NCBI GenBank assembly: GCA_018820925.1
Contig: JAHJNJ010000026.1
Location: forward strand, 53,252-117,251
DNA: 64,000 nucleotides
Reading direction: 5' to 3'
From: Gammaproteobacteria bacterium
Lineage (GTDB): Bacteria; Pseudomonadota; Gammaproteobacteria; Burkholderiales; Gallionellaceae
Shown here: piece after piece, positions 25,573 to 34,671 of the stretch
How the letters are laid out: the number at the start of each line of letters is the position of its first letter
Position numbering within the stretch: the stretch's first letter is position 1
Notes under the pieces: model-generated
What the model was told of the DNA's origin: nothing
The model's database searches: none
What the model saw: only the letters and a program-made list of their open reading frames with translations
Position numbers and translations under genes: made by a program

Positions 25573-27207
25573 ATGTTATTCAGACTCAAAAATATTCTGC
25601 CAATAGTGGCAGCAGGCGCGCTGATGGCTGCGCCGGCTGCATTTGCGGCGCCCGCCAAGCCCGATGCGGTGACCGCACCGCAACTGGAAACCATCGTCAA
25701 ACAAAAAGATGCCACAACTGCAGATCACAGCAAGTTCAAGGAACTGCAAAGGAACTTCAAGACGGGGCCGGAAGTCACGCAAGCGTGTCTGACTTGCCAT
25801 ACGGAAGCCGCCAAACAGGTGCAACATACCAAGCACTGGACGTGGGAGTCGCTTGACCCCAAGACCGGACAGATGCGCGGCAAGAAAAACATCATCAACA
25901 ACTACTGCACTTCCCCTATCTCCAACGAGAAGGATTGCATGGCTTGCCATGCGGGCTACGGATGGAAGGACAATAGTTTTGACTTTACCGTGCAGAAGAA
26001 TGTGGACTGTTTGATCTGCCACGACACCACCGGCACTTACCGCAAACTCCCGGGCTATGCCGGACACCCGGTATACAAACGTGTGGAGTTCCCGCCAAAA
26101 TCGGGCAAGTTCGTCGAACCTGCCGACTTGAAGAAAGTCGCGCAGAACATCGGCCTACCCAGCCGCAGCAACTGCGGTTCCTGCCATTTCTTCGGCGCGG
26201 GTGCCAATGGCGCGAAGCACGGTGATCTGGATAGCTCACTGCAGCATCCCGGCAAGTATCTGGACGTGCACATGAACGAAAAGGGGTTGAATTTCACCTG
26301 CGTCACCTGTCACGCCACCACTGGCCACGTAGTGTCCGGTAGCCGTTACAACGTGGCGGCAGCAGTCAGGGGACCGGCGCATATACGCGGCAAAAAAGAT
26401 GAATCGCCTGCCGCCTGCCAGTCTTGCCACAGCGACAAGCCGCACCATGAGTCACTGCTCAACCAGCATACCGACAAGCTAGCCTGCCAGACCTGTCACA
26501 TCCCGCAATATGCCCGCGACGGAATCGGTACCGAGGCGAGTTGGGACTGGTCGCAAGCCACCGTCATGGGACCGGATGGCAAGCCGACTGCCAGCAAAGA
26601 CAGTGCCGGTCGCCGTAAATTCGATACCAAGAAAGGTACCTGGGAGTGGGACTCCTATGTTATTCCGGAATACCGCTGGTATAACGGCGTATCCACCTAC
26701 AAGGTGATCGGCGACAAGATCGATCCCACCAAGACCGTGCAGATCAATGAAGTTGGCGGCAGCCCCAACGATCCGGATTCGCGCATCTGGCCAACCAAAG
26801 TACACCGCGGCAAACAGCCTTACGACAAGGTGAACAACTATCTCACGGTGCAACATACAGCCGGAGAAGATGCTACCGCGCTGTGGCACAACTTTGACTG
26901 GAAGAAAGCGATCGGGACCGGAATGAAAGCCGCCGGCCTGAAATTCAGCGGCGAGTATGGCTTCGTCGACACCGAGATGACCTGGCCGATCACCCACATG
27001 GTCGCGCCGAAACACGACGCCTTATCCTGTGCCCAATGCCACAGCAAGCACGGACGCCTGGAGGGTATCGAAGGCGTGTATCTGCCTTCCCGCGACGGCA
27101 GCAAATGGCTCGACATGGCAGGCTGGACACTGGTTCTGTTATCGCTGATCGGTGTACTGGTCCACGGCACCCTCCGCATCTACACCAGCAAGAATAAAGG
27201 ACATTAA
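25573..27207 (+). CDS. Octaheme tetrathionate-reductase-type cytochrome c
   Basis: This 544-aa periplasmic protein has a Sec signal (cleaved after AAPAAFA, residue about 27), eight CxxCH haem motifs (CLTCH, CMACH, CLICH, CGSCH, CVTCH, CQSCH, CQTCH, CAQCH) and a C-terminal membrane helix near residues 519-536. Motif number and order match the octaheme tetrathionate reductase (OTR) family, which reduces tetrathionate, nitrite or hydroxylamine in vitro. The added helix and the following cytochrome b gene suggest a membrane complex linked to quinol. The physiological substrate is not fixed by sequence; direction could be oxidative in this host. Confidence 0.88.
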   Translation: MLFRLKNILPIVAAGALMAAPAAFAAPAKPDAVTAPQLETIVKQKDATTADHSKFKELQRNFKTGPEVTQACLTCHTEAAKQVQHTKHWTWESLDPKTGQMRGKKNIINNYCTSPISNEKDCMACHAGYGWKDNSFDFTVQKNVDCLICHDTTGTYRKLPGYAGHPVYKRVEFPPKSGKFVEPADLKKVAQNIGLPSRSNCGSCHFFGAGANGAKHGDLDSSLQHPGKYLDVHMNEKGLNFTCVTCHATTGHVVSGSRYNVAAAVRGPAHIRGKKDESPAACQSCHSDKPHHESLLNQHTDKLACQTCHIPQYARDGIGTEASWDWSQATVMGPDGKPTASKDSAGRRKFDTKKGTWEWDSYVIPEYRWYNGVSTYKVIGDKIDPTKTVQINEVGGSPNDPDSRIWPTKVHRGKQPYDKVNNYLTVQHTAGEDATALWHNFDWKKAIGTGMKAAGLKFSGEYGFVDTEMTWPITHMVAPKHDALSCAQCHSKHGRLEGIEGVYLPSRDGSKWLDMAGWTLVLLSLIGVLVHGTLRIYTSKNKGH

Positions 27208-27208
27208 A

Positions 27209-27817
27209 ATGAACACAGCGAACCGCCGCATCTACCTCTACAGTCGCTACGAGCGCTTCTGGCACTGGTCGCAGGCCGCGCTCGTCATTCTCATGATGAT
27301 CTCGGGCTTCGAAGTGCATGGATCATACAATCTGCTCGGCTTCGGAAATGCGGTAAACCTGCATACCGTTTCCGCATGGACGCTGCTGACGCTCTGGGCC
27401 TTCACCATCTTCTGGCAATTCACTACCGACGAATGGAGGCAATACATTCCGACCCTGAAAAAGGTGGATGCCATGGTGCGTTATTACGCCTTCGGCATTT
27501 TCCGCAATGCACCCAACCCGTTCCAGAAGACTGCGGCCAAGAAACACAACCCTCTGCAGCGTCTGGCGTACCTGGCTTTGTTGTCCATGGTCTCGCCGAT
27601 CATCTGGGGATCGGGACTGTTTTACCTGTTCTATTCCTCATGGAAGAGCCTGGGCGTTGATGCCTACCTGAGCCTGGAGGCGGTGGCATTCATACACACT
27701 GCCGGTGCGTTCATGATGTTGATATTCTTCATCGCCCACGTCTACCTGACCACGACAGGTCACACACCGACTGCGCACATCAAGACGATGGTCACCGGCT
27801 GGGAAGAAGTGGACTGA
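27209..27817 (+). CDS. Cytochrome b561-type membrane subunit
   Basis: This 202-aa protein has four membrane helices. Histidines for b-haem lie in RFWHWSQA, NLHTVSAW, AFIHTAGAF and FIAHVYLTTTGH, the layout of the hydrogenase/formate dehydrogenase-type cytochrome b. AAAGGA precedes ATG 27209, one base after the octaheme gene stop, so the two are co-translated. It presumably links the octaheme protein to the quinone pool. A bidirectional terminator follows. Confidence 0.88.
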   Translation: MNTANRRIYLYSRYERFWHWSQAALVILMMISGFEVHGSYNLLGFGNAVNLHTVSAWTLLTLWAFTIFWQFTTDEWRQYIPTLKKVDAMVRYYAFGIFRNAPNPFQKTAAKKHNPLQRLAYLALLSMVSPIIWGSGLFYLFYSSWKSLGVDAYLSLEAVAFIHTAGAFMMLIFFIAHVYLTTTGHTPTAHIKTMVTGWEEVD

Positions 27818-27840
27818 TAAAGTAATTGGCGTAAACAAAA

Positions 27841-27865
27841 AGCCGCTATTCGTAGCGGCTTTTTC
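27841..27865. terminator. Bidirectional intrinsic terminator
   Basis: AGCCGCTA-TTCG-TAGCGGCT (27841-27860) is flanked by A-run and T-run on either side. It serves the cytochrome b gene and the convergent thioredoxin gene. Confidence 0.9.
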
Positions 27866-27881
27866 ATGGGTGCAATTCCGA

Positions 27882-28745
27882 TTATTTTCCGGATCGTGCC
27901 GCGACATCGCGCAGAAACGGCAGATATTGGGACCAGCGCGCAACCGGCCCAAAATGGGAAAACACCACAATGCCGTGTTTGTCCAAGACATAAGTGGTGG
28001 GGAATACAGCGGCAATATCCCGATCCGGAATTCTATTGCCGTCTGCCTGAGCCAGCCAATCCATGGTTTTGTTCTTCACGCCGGAATCGTAAAACGGCAA
28101 CTTCAAGTGCTGTTGCCGCGCCCATGTGCGGGACACGGCGGGGTCTTCGCGCACCTGCAGCAATACCATCTGGATATCTGACGAGGCGCCCAGTGCCCGA
28201 TACAGCTTCTGCAGTTCGGGCATTTCGCTGCGACAGGGCGAACACCAGGAACCCCAGAAATGCAGCAGGACGACCTTGCCTTTGAAATCAGCCAGCGTGA
28301 TGCGCTTGCCCGCTGCGTTCCGGAAAGCCAGATCATGGAATCGCGCGCCGCGTTGTTGGCCGACAGGCGACTTGGCCGCTTCTGCGCGATTCTGATACGG
28401 GCCCCAAAGCCGGGGCCATGCTTGATTGTCAAACACCACCCTGTCGTCTACGGCATACAGGACACAAGTTTGCCCAGTTTCATCCCGGCAAGCCTGCAAG
28501 GCTTCTTGCTCCGCAGCTTCAGGCGAGGATTCTCCGCCTTTCCAGGACCATACACCACCGGGCGCAATGACAAAGGCGCGGTGTTTGTCGAAGGCGAGGA
28601 AATCGCGGTAGCCTTCTTGCCCGGCTCTATCCAGATGTGGGACGGCCTCGACATCGTCCAATGCTGCCGCGCGCGAGGCCAGTGGCGAAAGCGCGAGGAG
28701 AATTGCCGCACAGGCAATTTGCCGAAAGAAACTCAAGTTGACCAT
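27882..28745 (-). CDS. TlpA-like thioredoxin with extra N-terminal domain
   Basis: This 287-aa secreted protein has a signal peptide (cleaved near SRAAA, residue about 27). An N-terminal 100-residue domain (GVWSWKGGESSPEAAEQEALQ, QTCVLYAVDDRVVF) is not part of standard TlpA. A thioredoxin domain follows, with active site WCSPC near residue 167. It probably reduces or isomerises disulfides in the periplasm, for example in cytochrome c maturation, which suits the octaheme cytochrome opposite. It is convergent with the cytochrome b gene across a shared terminator. Confidence 0.85.
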   Translation of the reverse strand: MVNLSFFRQIACAAILLALSPLASRAAALDDVEAVPHLDRAGQEGYRDFLAFDKHRAFVIAPGGVWSWKGGESSPEAAEQEALQACRDETGQTCVLYAVDDRVVFDNQAWPRLWGPYQNRAEAAKSPVGQQRGARFHDLAFRNAAGKRITLADFKGKVVLLHFWGSWCSPCRSEMPELQKLYRALGASSDIQMVLLQVREDPAVSRTWARQQHLKLPFYDSGVKNKTMDWLAQADGNRIPDRDIAAVFPTTYVLDKHGIVVFSHFGPVARWSQYLPFLRDVAARSGK

Positions 28746-28807
28746 ATCATCCCAAAAAACGTAGTTGATCTTGAATACTCTGCCAATTCATGGTGAAGCA
28801 CTGCCGG

Positions 28808-28868
28808 TGTAGGTGCGAATTTTATTCGCACGAATATCGAGTTGTGTGCGAATGAATTCGCACCTACA
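28808..28868. repeat. REP-like long inverted repeat
   Basis: TGTAGGTGCGAATT (28808-28821) is complementary to 28855-28868, and inside it ATTCGCAC (28824-28831) pairs with GTGCGAAT (28846-28853). This makes a 61-bp cruciform. The sequence type resembles dispersed intergenic repeats. No other copy was seen in this window. Confidence 0.75.
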
Positions 28869-28981
28869 GAAACTCCAACTGCGTTATTCAGGATCACTCC
28901 CCTTGGGGTCTGGTTTGGCCGTAACTTGCAGCCAAACCTGTACCACCAGCGGACCGTTTCGGTGAAATCCGGAATTTAATA

Positions 28982-29368
28982 TCAGGTCTGTGCCCACGGC
29001 AGGCCGTCGAAGCGCCAGCCGTTGTGCGAATTGCGGTGATGGTTGTCGTCCAGGTCGCCTTCGAAGCCATGTGCAACGTTGTATATCTCTTTCAAGCCGG
29101 CGTTTTCCAATGCCAGCCCGGCATCGGCGGAGCGGCGCCCGGAGCGGCAGATGAGCACGATGGGGCGATTGACGCTGGCCGCCTTGCGCACATGCGAGAC
29201 GAATTGCGGGTCGATCTCCCAGTCCGGACCGTCCACCCAGGGAATCAGGATGGAACCGCGCGGATGGCCGACAAACATATGTTCCATTTCGCTGCGCACG
29301 TCGATGAATACCGCTTCCGGATTGGCTTGCAGGAAGTCGAAGGCTTCTTTGGGCTCGAGGTGTTTCAT
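28982..29368 (-). CDS. Rhodanese-like sulfurtransferase
   Basis: This 128-aa single-domain rhodanese has the active-site loop ICRSGRRSAD, with its cysteine near residue 73, and the FIDVRSEMEH signature strand. AGGAGA precedes ATG 29368; longer in-frame starts lack this. There is no signal peptide, so it is cytoplasmic. It could shuttle sulfane sulfur in the sulfur-oxidation network. It is not in an obvious operon. Confidence 0.9.
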   Translation of the reverse strand: MKHLEPKEAFDFLQANPEAVFIDVRSEMEHMFVGHPRGSILIPWVDGPDWEIDPQFVSHVRKAASVNRPIVLICRSGRRSADAGLALENAGLKEIYNVAHGFEGDLDDNHHRNSHNGWRFDGLPWAQT

Positions 29369-29439
29369 TTGCGCTCTCCTGCTTGATCTGTTCGGGACAG
29401 TCGGATTATAGCGCTCAGTTCGTTTCGGATGATGTAACA

Positions 29440-29478
29440 CCGCCCCTTCACCACATGCACATCATGGTGAAGGGGCGG
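29440..29478. repeat. 14-bp perfect inverted repeat
   Basis: CCGCCCCTTCACCA (29440-29453) pairs with TGGTGAAGGGGCGG (29465-29478) around an 11-nt loop. It sits just upstream of the rhodanese gene. Two weaker stems (29502-29522 and 29529-29545) follow. It probably acts as a dispersed palindromic element or a transcription barrier between two same-strand genes. Confidence 0.7.
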
Positions 29479-29556
29479 TTGAAAACCTTACTTGCCGTTA
29501 GCTCCCTCGCGCCGGGCGGGAGAGGGTTCGGGCATGAATTGCCCGCCTTCATTTCC

Positions 29557-30102
29557 TTATGAAACTTGCTCACCCCATTGCTGCAGGGTGCGTATCTCAA
29601 AATTCATTTTCTCCAGATCACCCAGTATCCAGGTCGGAATCGCTTTCACGCCTGGCGCATCAATACCCGCGACTGAACCAGGGTTGACCAACCAGCACTT
29701 CCCGCCTTTGACATCAGGCTGAATATCAACATGAGCTTTGTGGCTATGACCGTGGCAGACCAAATCATAATCACCGGTACAGGCGAAAGCCTGGGCATGG
29801 TGTGGCATGTGTGTCACGAATATTCTGCGACCGCCGAGTTCCAGCACGGCCTCATGACCGTAGTAAGTGAATAAGCCATTGGACTTCGCCATCGTGCGGT
29901 ATAGCGAAGCGACATCTCCGATGTTGTTGCCATGCACGGCGTGGATGGGTATGCCCAATTTCAAGGATGCGCGCAAGGTATTCACACCGATCAGGTCGCC
30001 GCAATGAATGACAGCTTGGGCGCCGGCAGCTTGCGCTTCCACTATCGCTTCCACCAAAGGGGCGGAACGGTCATGACTGTCGGAAACTATGCAAATCTTC
30101 AT
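29557..30102 (-). CDS. YfcE/MJ0936-type metallophosphoesterase
   Basis: This 181-aa calcineurin-like phosphoesterase starts MKICIVSDSHDR and carries the metal-binding set D-x-H (SDSHD), GD (HCGDLIG), GN (VHGNN), H (FVTHMPHH) and GHSH (CHGHSHKAH). Such small enzymes hydrolyse phosphodiesters, including cyclic nucleotides. The start ATG 30102 is chosen at the conserved N-terminus; the ribosome-binding site is weak. Confidence 0.9.
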   Translation of the reverse strand: MKICIVSDSHDRSAPLVEAIVEAQAAGAQAVIHCGDLIGVNTLRASLKLGIPIHAVHGNNIGDVASLYRTMAKSNGLFTYYGHEAVLELGGRRIFVTHMPHHAQAFACTGDYDLVCHGHSHKAHVDIQPDVKGGKCWLVNPGSVAGIDAPGVKAIPTWILGDLEKMNFEIRTLQQWGEQVS

Positions 30103-30352
30103 TACTTTTTTGTGTCGCGGAAACTGCGGTACATTAGGCATAATTCACGCATATTATGTATATAACCACATCGGGTAGGTGGCGTTATAGCCCTGATGGG
30201 GTAGCAGGGGAAAATCCGGTTGCGTTTTATTGATATTTGGGGGAAAGCAGCATACCCTAACGCGCAGATTCAGTATTGTATTGCCATTGCCGCATGCATA
30301 TTTATTTTCAGGCGCACCCGTTGGGGTGCCGCAGGCATTCTCGCAGAATACC

Positions 30353-31576
30353 ATGGCCAAAAAATTGAAATCAGTGGACTCACCTGTCAGTGCAGAATTC
30401 TATTGGACGCGCGATCCGGAATTCGTGCTGCCCGGCAAAAATGGCGGGCTGGATACCTGCGTTGAACAGGAATTCGCCGAATCCCGCACCAGCGATCTCC
30501 GCACCCTGCTGAATACATTCCTGGAAACCGCCATTGGCTTCATCAAGGCCAGAGCCGGCGTGATACGCGTGCTGCTCCCCGATGAACAGACCATGCAGGT
30601 TATCAGCGCATTCGGACTAACCGGGGAAGAGCTGGAAGCCGAACGCATTGTCGAACTGGTGTGTGAAGATTGCGGAAAAGATGCTTTCAAACATGGTCTC
30701 TGCTCCACCGATATCAACACCTGCATAACCAGGCACGGCGACATTCCGCACCAGCAATTCCGCTCGGTCATCTCCATTCCGCTGGAAAGCCGCAATTCAC
30801 CCGAAACCCTGCTGGGCGTTTTCACCCTCTTCTTCGATACCCCCCAATCTTCGTCCGGCAAGGCGTCCAACGTGGCGATCAATTTTGCCGAACTGTTGGC
30901 CACTTTGATTGAACATATCAAGACCACCCGCGAGGCAAAACGCGAGGAACTGCTGCGGGAGCGCCAATCCATCGCCAACGATATCCACGATTCGCTGGCC
31001 CAGACTTTGAACTATGCGCGCATGAGCACAACCCTGCTGAGTGGCGCGGTGCGCAGCAACAACGAATTGATGGCGACGAAATATGCGCGCGACATCGACG
31101 AGGCGCTGGAGATCGGCCAAAAATCCGTTCGCACGCTGATCACCGAGTTCCGCAGCGAAATGGATCCGGCAGGCCTGTTGCAGGCCCTGCAGACGCTGGT
31201 TGAAAAGTTCAGCCGGCAGCACAACATCGTGCTCGATTGTTCCATCCGCATCGCCGACCTCGATCTGCCTCTGGAATATGAAATACAGACCTACCACATC
31301 GTGCGCGAGGCGCTGTCCAACATCGTCAAACATTCCAATGCCAGCCATGCCCGGTTGATCGTCGATCATCTTTGCGGCTACTACGTCTTTACCGTCGAGG
31401 ACAACGGCAACGGGGCGTTCTCACCGGTAGAAGGACATTATGGAATCATCATCATGCGCGAACGCGCGCAACGAATCGACGGCGAAATCAAGGTAGAAAG
31501 CACAAAAGGGCTGGGAACATGCGTACAATTATTCTTTCCCGAACCGGGGACGAATTGGAGAACATCGCATGGCTGA
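30353..31576 (+). CDS. GAF-domain histidine kinase, NarX-like C-terminus
   Basis: This protein has about 407 residues and no membrane helix, so it is a soluble sensor. A GAF domain (residues about 45-205) contains four cysteines at about C104, C107, C117 and C124 in CEDCGKDAFKHGLCSTD..TC, fit for a metal, cluster or persulfide switch. The HisKA_3 phospho-acceptor is His212 in ANDIHDSLAQ. The ATPase domain follows (VREALSNIVKHSNA, then G-boxes). The start is uncertain; ATG 30353 lacks a good ribosome-binding site and an upstream frame is open to 30230. It overlaps its regulator gene by eight bases. Confidence 0.86.
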   Translation: MAKKLKSVDSPVSAEFYWTRDPEFVLPGKNGGLDTCVEQEFAESRTSDLRTLLNTFLETAIGFIKARAGVIRVLLPDEQTMQVISAFGLTGEELEAERIVELVCEDCGKDAFKHGLCSTDINTCITRHGDIPHQQFRSVISIPLESRNSPETLLGVFTLFFDTPQSSSGKASNVAINFAELLATLIEHIKTTREAKREELLRERQSIANDIHDSLAQTLNYARMSTTLLSGAVRSNNELMATKYARDIDEALEIGQKSVRTLITEFRSEMDPAGLLQALQTLVEKFSRQHNIVLDCSIRIADLDLPLEYEIQTYHIVREALSNIVKHSNASHARLIVDHLCGYYVFTVEDNGNGAFSPVEGHYGIIIMRERAQRIDGEIKVESTKGLGTCVQLFFPEPGTNWRTSHG

Positions 31577-32273
31577 AGAATTGAAGATCGCAATGGTGGA
31601 TGACCAAAGCCTGTGCCGGCGCGGACTGAGCGAGCTGCTCGCACGCTGCTACGGCTTCAATGTGCTGGGTGCGGTCGGCACCATCGAGGAGCTGCGCTTG
31701 CTGATCAAGGAACAACCCGACATTTTGGTCATGGACTTGCGCATGAAACCCATGGACGGACTGGCGATGCTGGAGGCGATACGCAAGGAAGGCTGCACCA
31801 TCCCGGCTGTGTTGCTGACCATGAGTGATTCGGAAGTGGACCTGGGTAATGCGATACGCGCCGGGGTGCGCGGCTACCTGCTCAAGGATATGGCGCCGGA
31901 AGAGGTGGTGGATGCCATTCGCCGCGTTGCGGCCGGCGAACTGGTGGTCGCACCCACCATGACCGTAAAAATGATCGATATGCTGCGCGGCGACCAGCCC
32001 GAAGAACCGAAGAGCTCGCTCAAACTGTTAACCGAACGCGAGCGCGAGATTCTGCAACTGCTCTCGCGCGGCGAAAGCAACAAGGCGATCGCACTGACCC
32101 TGTCGATCAGCTATGACACGGTGAAGCAGCATGTGCGGCATATATTGAACAAACTCAATCTGTCTTCCCGCGTCAAAGCTGCCGTGTTGTTTGCCAAGGA
32201 ACAGGGAATGCCGGACGACAGCGAAGATTCATCGAGTAACCAGACAGGATCAAGGCAGCAAAGCAGCAAGTAA
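31569..32273 (+). CDS. NarL/FixJ-family response regulator
   Basis: This 234-aa protein has a receiver domain (acidic pair near D12, phospho-acceptor Asp near residue 55 in DILVMDLRMKP, Lys in YLLKDM). A LuxR-type helix-turn-helix follows (LTEREREILQLLSRGESNKAIAL...SYDTVKQHVRHILNKL). The tail is Ser/Gln-rich. It pairs with the GAF kinase it overlaps. It ends 61 bp before sulfide:quinone reductase, so control of sqr by this pair is the natural reading. Confidence 0.92.
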   Translation: MAEELKIAMVDDQSLCRRGLSELLARCYGFNVLGAVGTIEELRLLIKEQPDILVMDLRMKPMDGLAMLEAIRKEGCTIPAVLLTMSDSEVDLGNAIRAGVRGYLLKDMAPEEVVDAIRRVAAGELVVAPTMTVKMIDMLRGDQPEEPKSSLKLLTEREREILQLLSRGESNKAIALTLSISYDTVKQHVRHILNKLNLSSRVKAAVLFAKEQGMPDDSEDSSSNQTGSRQQSSK

Positions 32274-32334
32274 GTCAGGGAGCAGTAGCAATAATATCAA
32301 TAACCATACTAATCAATCAGCAGAGAGGAAAAAC

Positions 32335-33606
32335 ATGGCACACATCGTCATTATGGGAGCAGGACTTGGGGGCATGCCGGCAGCATACGAAATGCGCGAG
32401 AAGTTGGATGGCAAGCATAAAGTTACAGTCGTTTCGAACAGCGAGAATTTCCACTTCGTTCCGTCCAACCCGTGGGTGGGCGTGAAATGGCGCGAGCGCA
32501 AGCAGATCGAATTCCCGATTCGCAGCTACCTGGAACGCAAAGGCATCGACTTTATCTCCACCGGTGTAAAACGTGTACATCCCGACCAGAACCAGCTCGA
32601 ATTGAACGATGGAAAGATGGTCGATTACGACTACCTGGTGATTGCCACCGGCCCCAAACTGGCCTTTGAAGAAGTCGAAGGTCTGGGCCCGCACGGCGGG
32701 CACACCTACTCCGTATGCCATGTCGATCACGCGATGAAATCGCACGACGTATGGGACGAATTCTGCAAGAAGCCCGCTCCGATCATCGTCGGCGCGGTAC
32801 AGGGCGCATCCTGCTTCGGCCCTGCATACGAGTATGCCTTCATCATGGAAACCGACTTGCGCAAGCGCAAGATCCGCGACAAAGTGCCGATGACCTTCGT
32901 CACTTCCGAGCCCTACATCGGCCACCTCGGTCTGGGTGGCGTGGGGGACTCCAACGGCATTCTCGAATCGGCCATGCGCGACAAACACATCAAGTGGATC
33001 TGCAACGCCAAGGTCACCAAGGTCGAAGCCGGCAAGATGTATGTCACCGAGCATGACGACCTGGGCCAGGAAAAGAAGAAGCATGAACTGCCGTTCGGCT
33101 ACAGCATGATGCTGCCCGCGTTCAAAGGAGTCGACGCTGTGTTCGGCATCGACGGCCTGGTTCAGGCACGCGGCTTCGTCGTCGTGGACAAGCACCAGCG
33201 CAACCCGAAATACAAGAACATCTTTGCTGTCGGTGTGTGCGTTGCCATCCCGCCGGTGGAAGCCACTCCGGTTCCGTGCGGCACGCCCAAGACCGGCTAT
33301 ATGATCGAGTCCATGGTGACTGCCACCGTGCACAACATCCATGCCGATCTGGAAGGAACACCTGCCGACACCGAGGCCACCTGGAACGCAGTGTGCCTGG
33401 CCGACTTCGGCGAAAGCGGTGTAGCTTTCGTGGCCATCCCGCAAATCCCGCCGCGCAACGTGAACTGGTTCTCGGAAGGCAAATGGGTTCACCTCGCCAA
33501 GGTTGCATTCGAGAAGTATTTCATCCGCAAGATGAAGAAAGGCACTTCCGAACCGTTCTACGAGGGCAGCATCCTCAAGATGCTGGGTATTGAAAAGTTG
33601 AAATAA
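32335..33606 (+). CDS. sqr: Sulfide:quinone oxidoreductase, type I
   Basis: This 423-aa membrane-associated FAD enzyme oxidises sulfide to polysulfide and reduces quinone. The N-terminal VIMGAGLGGMPAAYEM is the FAD motif. The three catalytic cysteines occur at C128 (SVCHVDH), C160 (GASCFGPAYEY) and C354 (NAVCLADFG), at essentially the positions known from the Acidithiobacillus enzyme. The C-terminal amphipathic helices (HLAKVAFEKYFIRKMKKG) fit membrane attachment. AGAGGA precedes ATG 32335. Confidence 0.94.
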   Translation: MAHIVIMGAGLGGMPAAYEMREKLDGKHKVTVVSNSENFHFVPSNPWVGVKWRERKQIEFPIRSYLERKGIDFISTGVKRVHPDQNQLELNDGKMVDYDYLVIATGPKLAFEEVEGLGPHGGHTYSVCHVDHAMKSHDVWDEFCKKPAPIIVGAVQGASCFGPAYEYAFIMETDLRKRKIRDKVPMTFVTSEPYIGHLGLGGVGDSNGILESAMRDKHIKWICNAKVTKVEAGKMYVTEHDDLGQEKKKHELPFGYSMMLPAFKGVDAVFGIDGLVQARGFVVVDKHQRNPKYKNIFAVGVCVAIPPVEATPVPCGTPKTGYMIESMVTATVHNIHADLEGTPADTEATWNAVCLADFGESGVAFVAIPQIPPRNVNWFSEGKWVHLAKVAFEKYFIRKMKKGTSEPFYEGSILKMLGIEKLK

Positions 33607-33630
33607 GCTTTCGCCTTGCAGCAACCAAAA

Positions 33631-33655
33631 AGCCCCGGATTCCGGGGCTTTTTTT
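33631..33655. terminator. Bidirectional intrinsic terminator after sqr
   Basis: AGCCCCGGA (33631-33639) pairs with TCCGGGGCT (33641-33649), with A-run before and T-run after. It serves sqr and the convergent metallopeptidase gene. Confidence 0.92.
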
Positions 33656-33660
33656 CGTTT

Positions 33661-34191
33661 TTAATCCCAGATTGGCTTCCCGTCCGCATCGAGATAAGTC
33701 AGGTAAGCCCGCAAGTCAAACTCCAGTTGCGGGTAGTCCGGTTCCATGTGCCGGCACAATTGATAGAACGCCTTGTCGTGCTCGCGTTCTTTCATGTGCG
33801 CCAGTTCGTGCACCACGATCATGCGCAAAAACTCCGGCGGCATTTCCCTGAATATCGCTGCCACCCGAATCTCGCGCTTGCTCTTGAGATTCACGCCCTG
33901 CACTCGCGAGATGCTGGTATGCGTACCCAACGCATTCCTGATGACATGCAGCTTGCTGTCGAATGCCACCTTGCTCAATAGTCCGACATTGCGCAGATAT
34001 TCATATTTCATTTCCAGCACATAATCATACAGCGCCTTGTCAGTGCGCACAGCATGGGTCTGCGGATACTTCTGCCACAAATAATCAGGCAGCCGATCTT
34101 GCCCGATCAACTGCCGAACTTGCTCTATCAGTGGCGCCGGATAGCCGCCAAGATACGGGAGTGATTTCGGATTACGTTCGGACTCAGACAT
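33661..34191 (-). CDS. YgjP-like metallopeptidase
   Basis: This 176-aa protein has the zinc motif VVHELAHMKEREHDKAFY (HExxH with a third His nine residues on) of the YgjP/WLM-like DUF45 family. It has no signal peptide. Substrate and role are unknown. It is convergent with sqr. Confidence 0.82.
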   Translation of the reverse strand: MSESERNPKSLPYLGGYPAPLIEQVRQLIGQDRLPDYLWQKYPQTHAVRTDKALYDYVLEMKYEYLRNVGLLSKVAFDSKLHVIRNALGTHTSISRVQGVNLKSKREIRVAAIFREMPPEFLRMIVVHELAHMKEREHDKAFYQLCRHMEPDYPQLEFDLRAYLTYLDADGKPIWD

Positions 34192-34341
34192 TCAATGTTG
34201 TATTTTTTGATGACTTCACGCTGAAAGGGTCTGGGAAATACCGAATAAGTCAGTCCGCCCAGCCCCTTGGACTTCGTTGCGGACTAAGGCGATGTCGAAG
34301 GGCAGGCAACCGGTGAAACACTGGGATACGATTAATGATAT

Positions 34342-34671
34342 TTATAAATCCCAGATATCATCATTGATTAATTTTTTGAGCTTCAATATCCGCTTGTGCT
34401 CAACATGAATTTCACCCAATGCCTGCAACACATCATTTGGAAAACCTTCCCGTTTCGAACGATCGGAAAATATGATTTGTTCAAGATATTTGTGCAGCTC
34501 CAAAGACCCCCAAAGCAAATCGACACGCTCCAATATTTTGGGGAATTTCTCTCCAAGTATTTTTCTGGGAGGAATCTTTTTAGTTGGAGCGGGAGCCTCC
34601 TCTGTAATTTCAAGGTTATCAAAGTTGAGTTGTATGTCCCAATTTAGCGGGGCGTTCTCCGATTCAGACAT
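34342..34671 (-). CDS. Hypothetical 109-aa protein
   Basis: This small protein (MSESENAPLNWDIQLNFDN start) has a Pro/Lys linker and a charged helical C-terminal half ending LKKLINDDIWDL. The surrounding DNA is clearly more AT-rich than its neighbours, and codon use follows, which suggests recent acquisition. The start is ATG 34671 or 34689; neither has a strong ribosome-binding site. No family is recognised. Confidence 0.5.
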   Translation of the reverse strand: MSESENAPLNWDIQLNFDNLEITEEAPAPTKKIPPRKILGEKFPKILERVDLLWGSLELHKYLEQIIFSDRSKREGFPNDVLQALGEIHVEHKRILKLKKLINDDIWDL

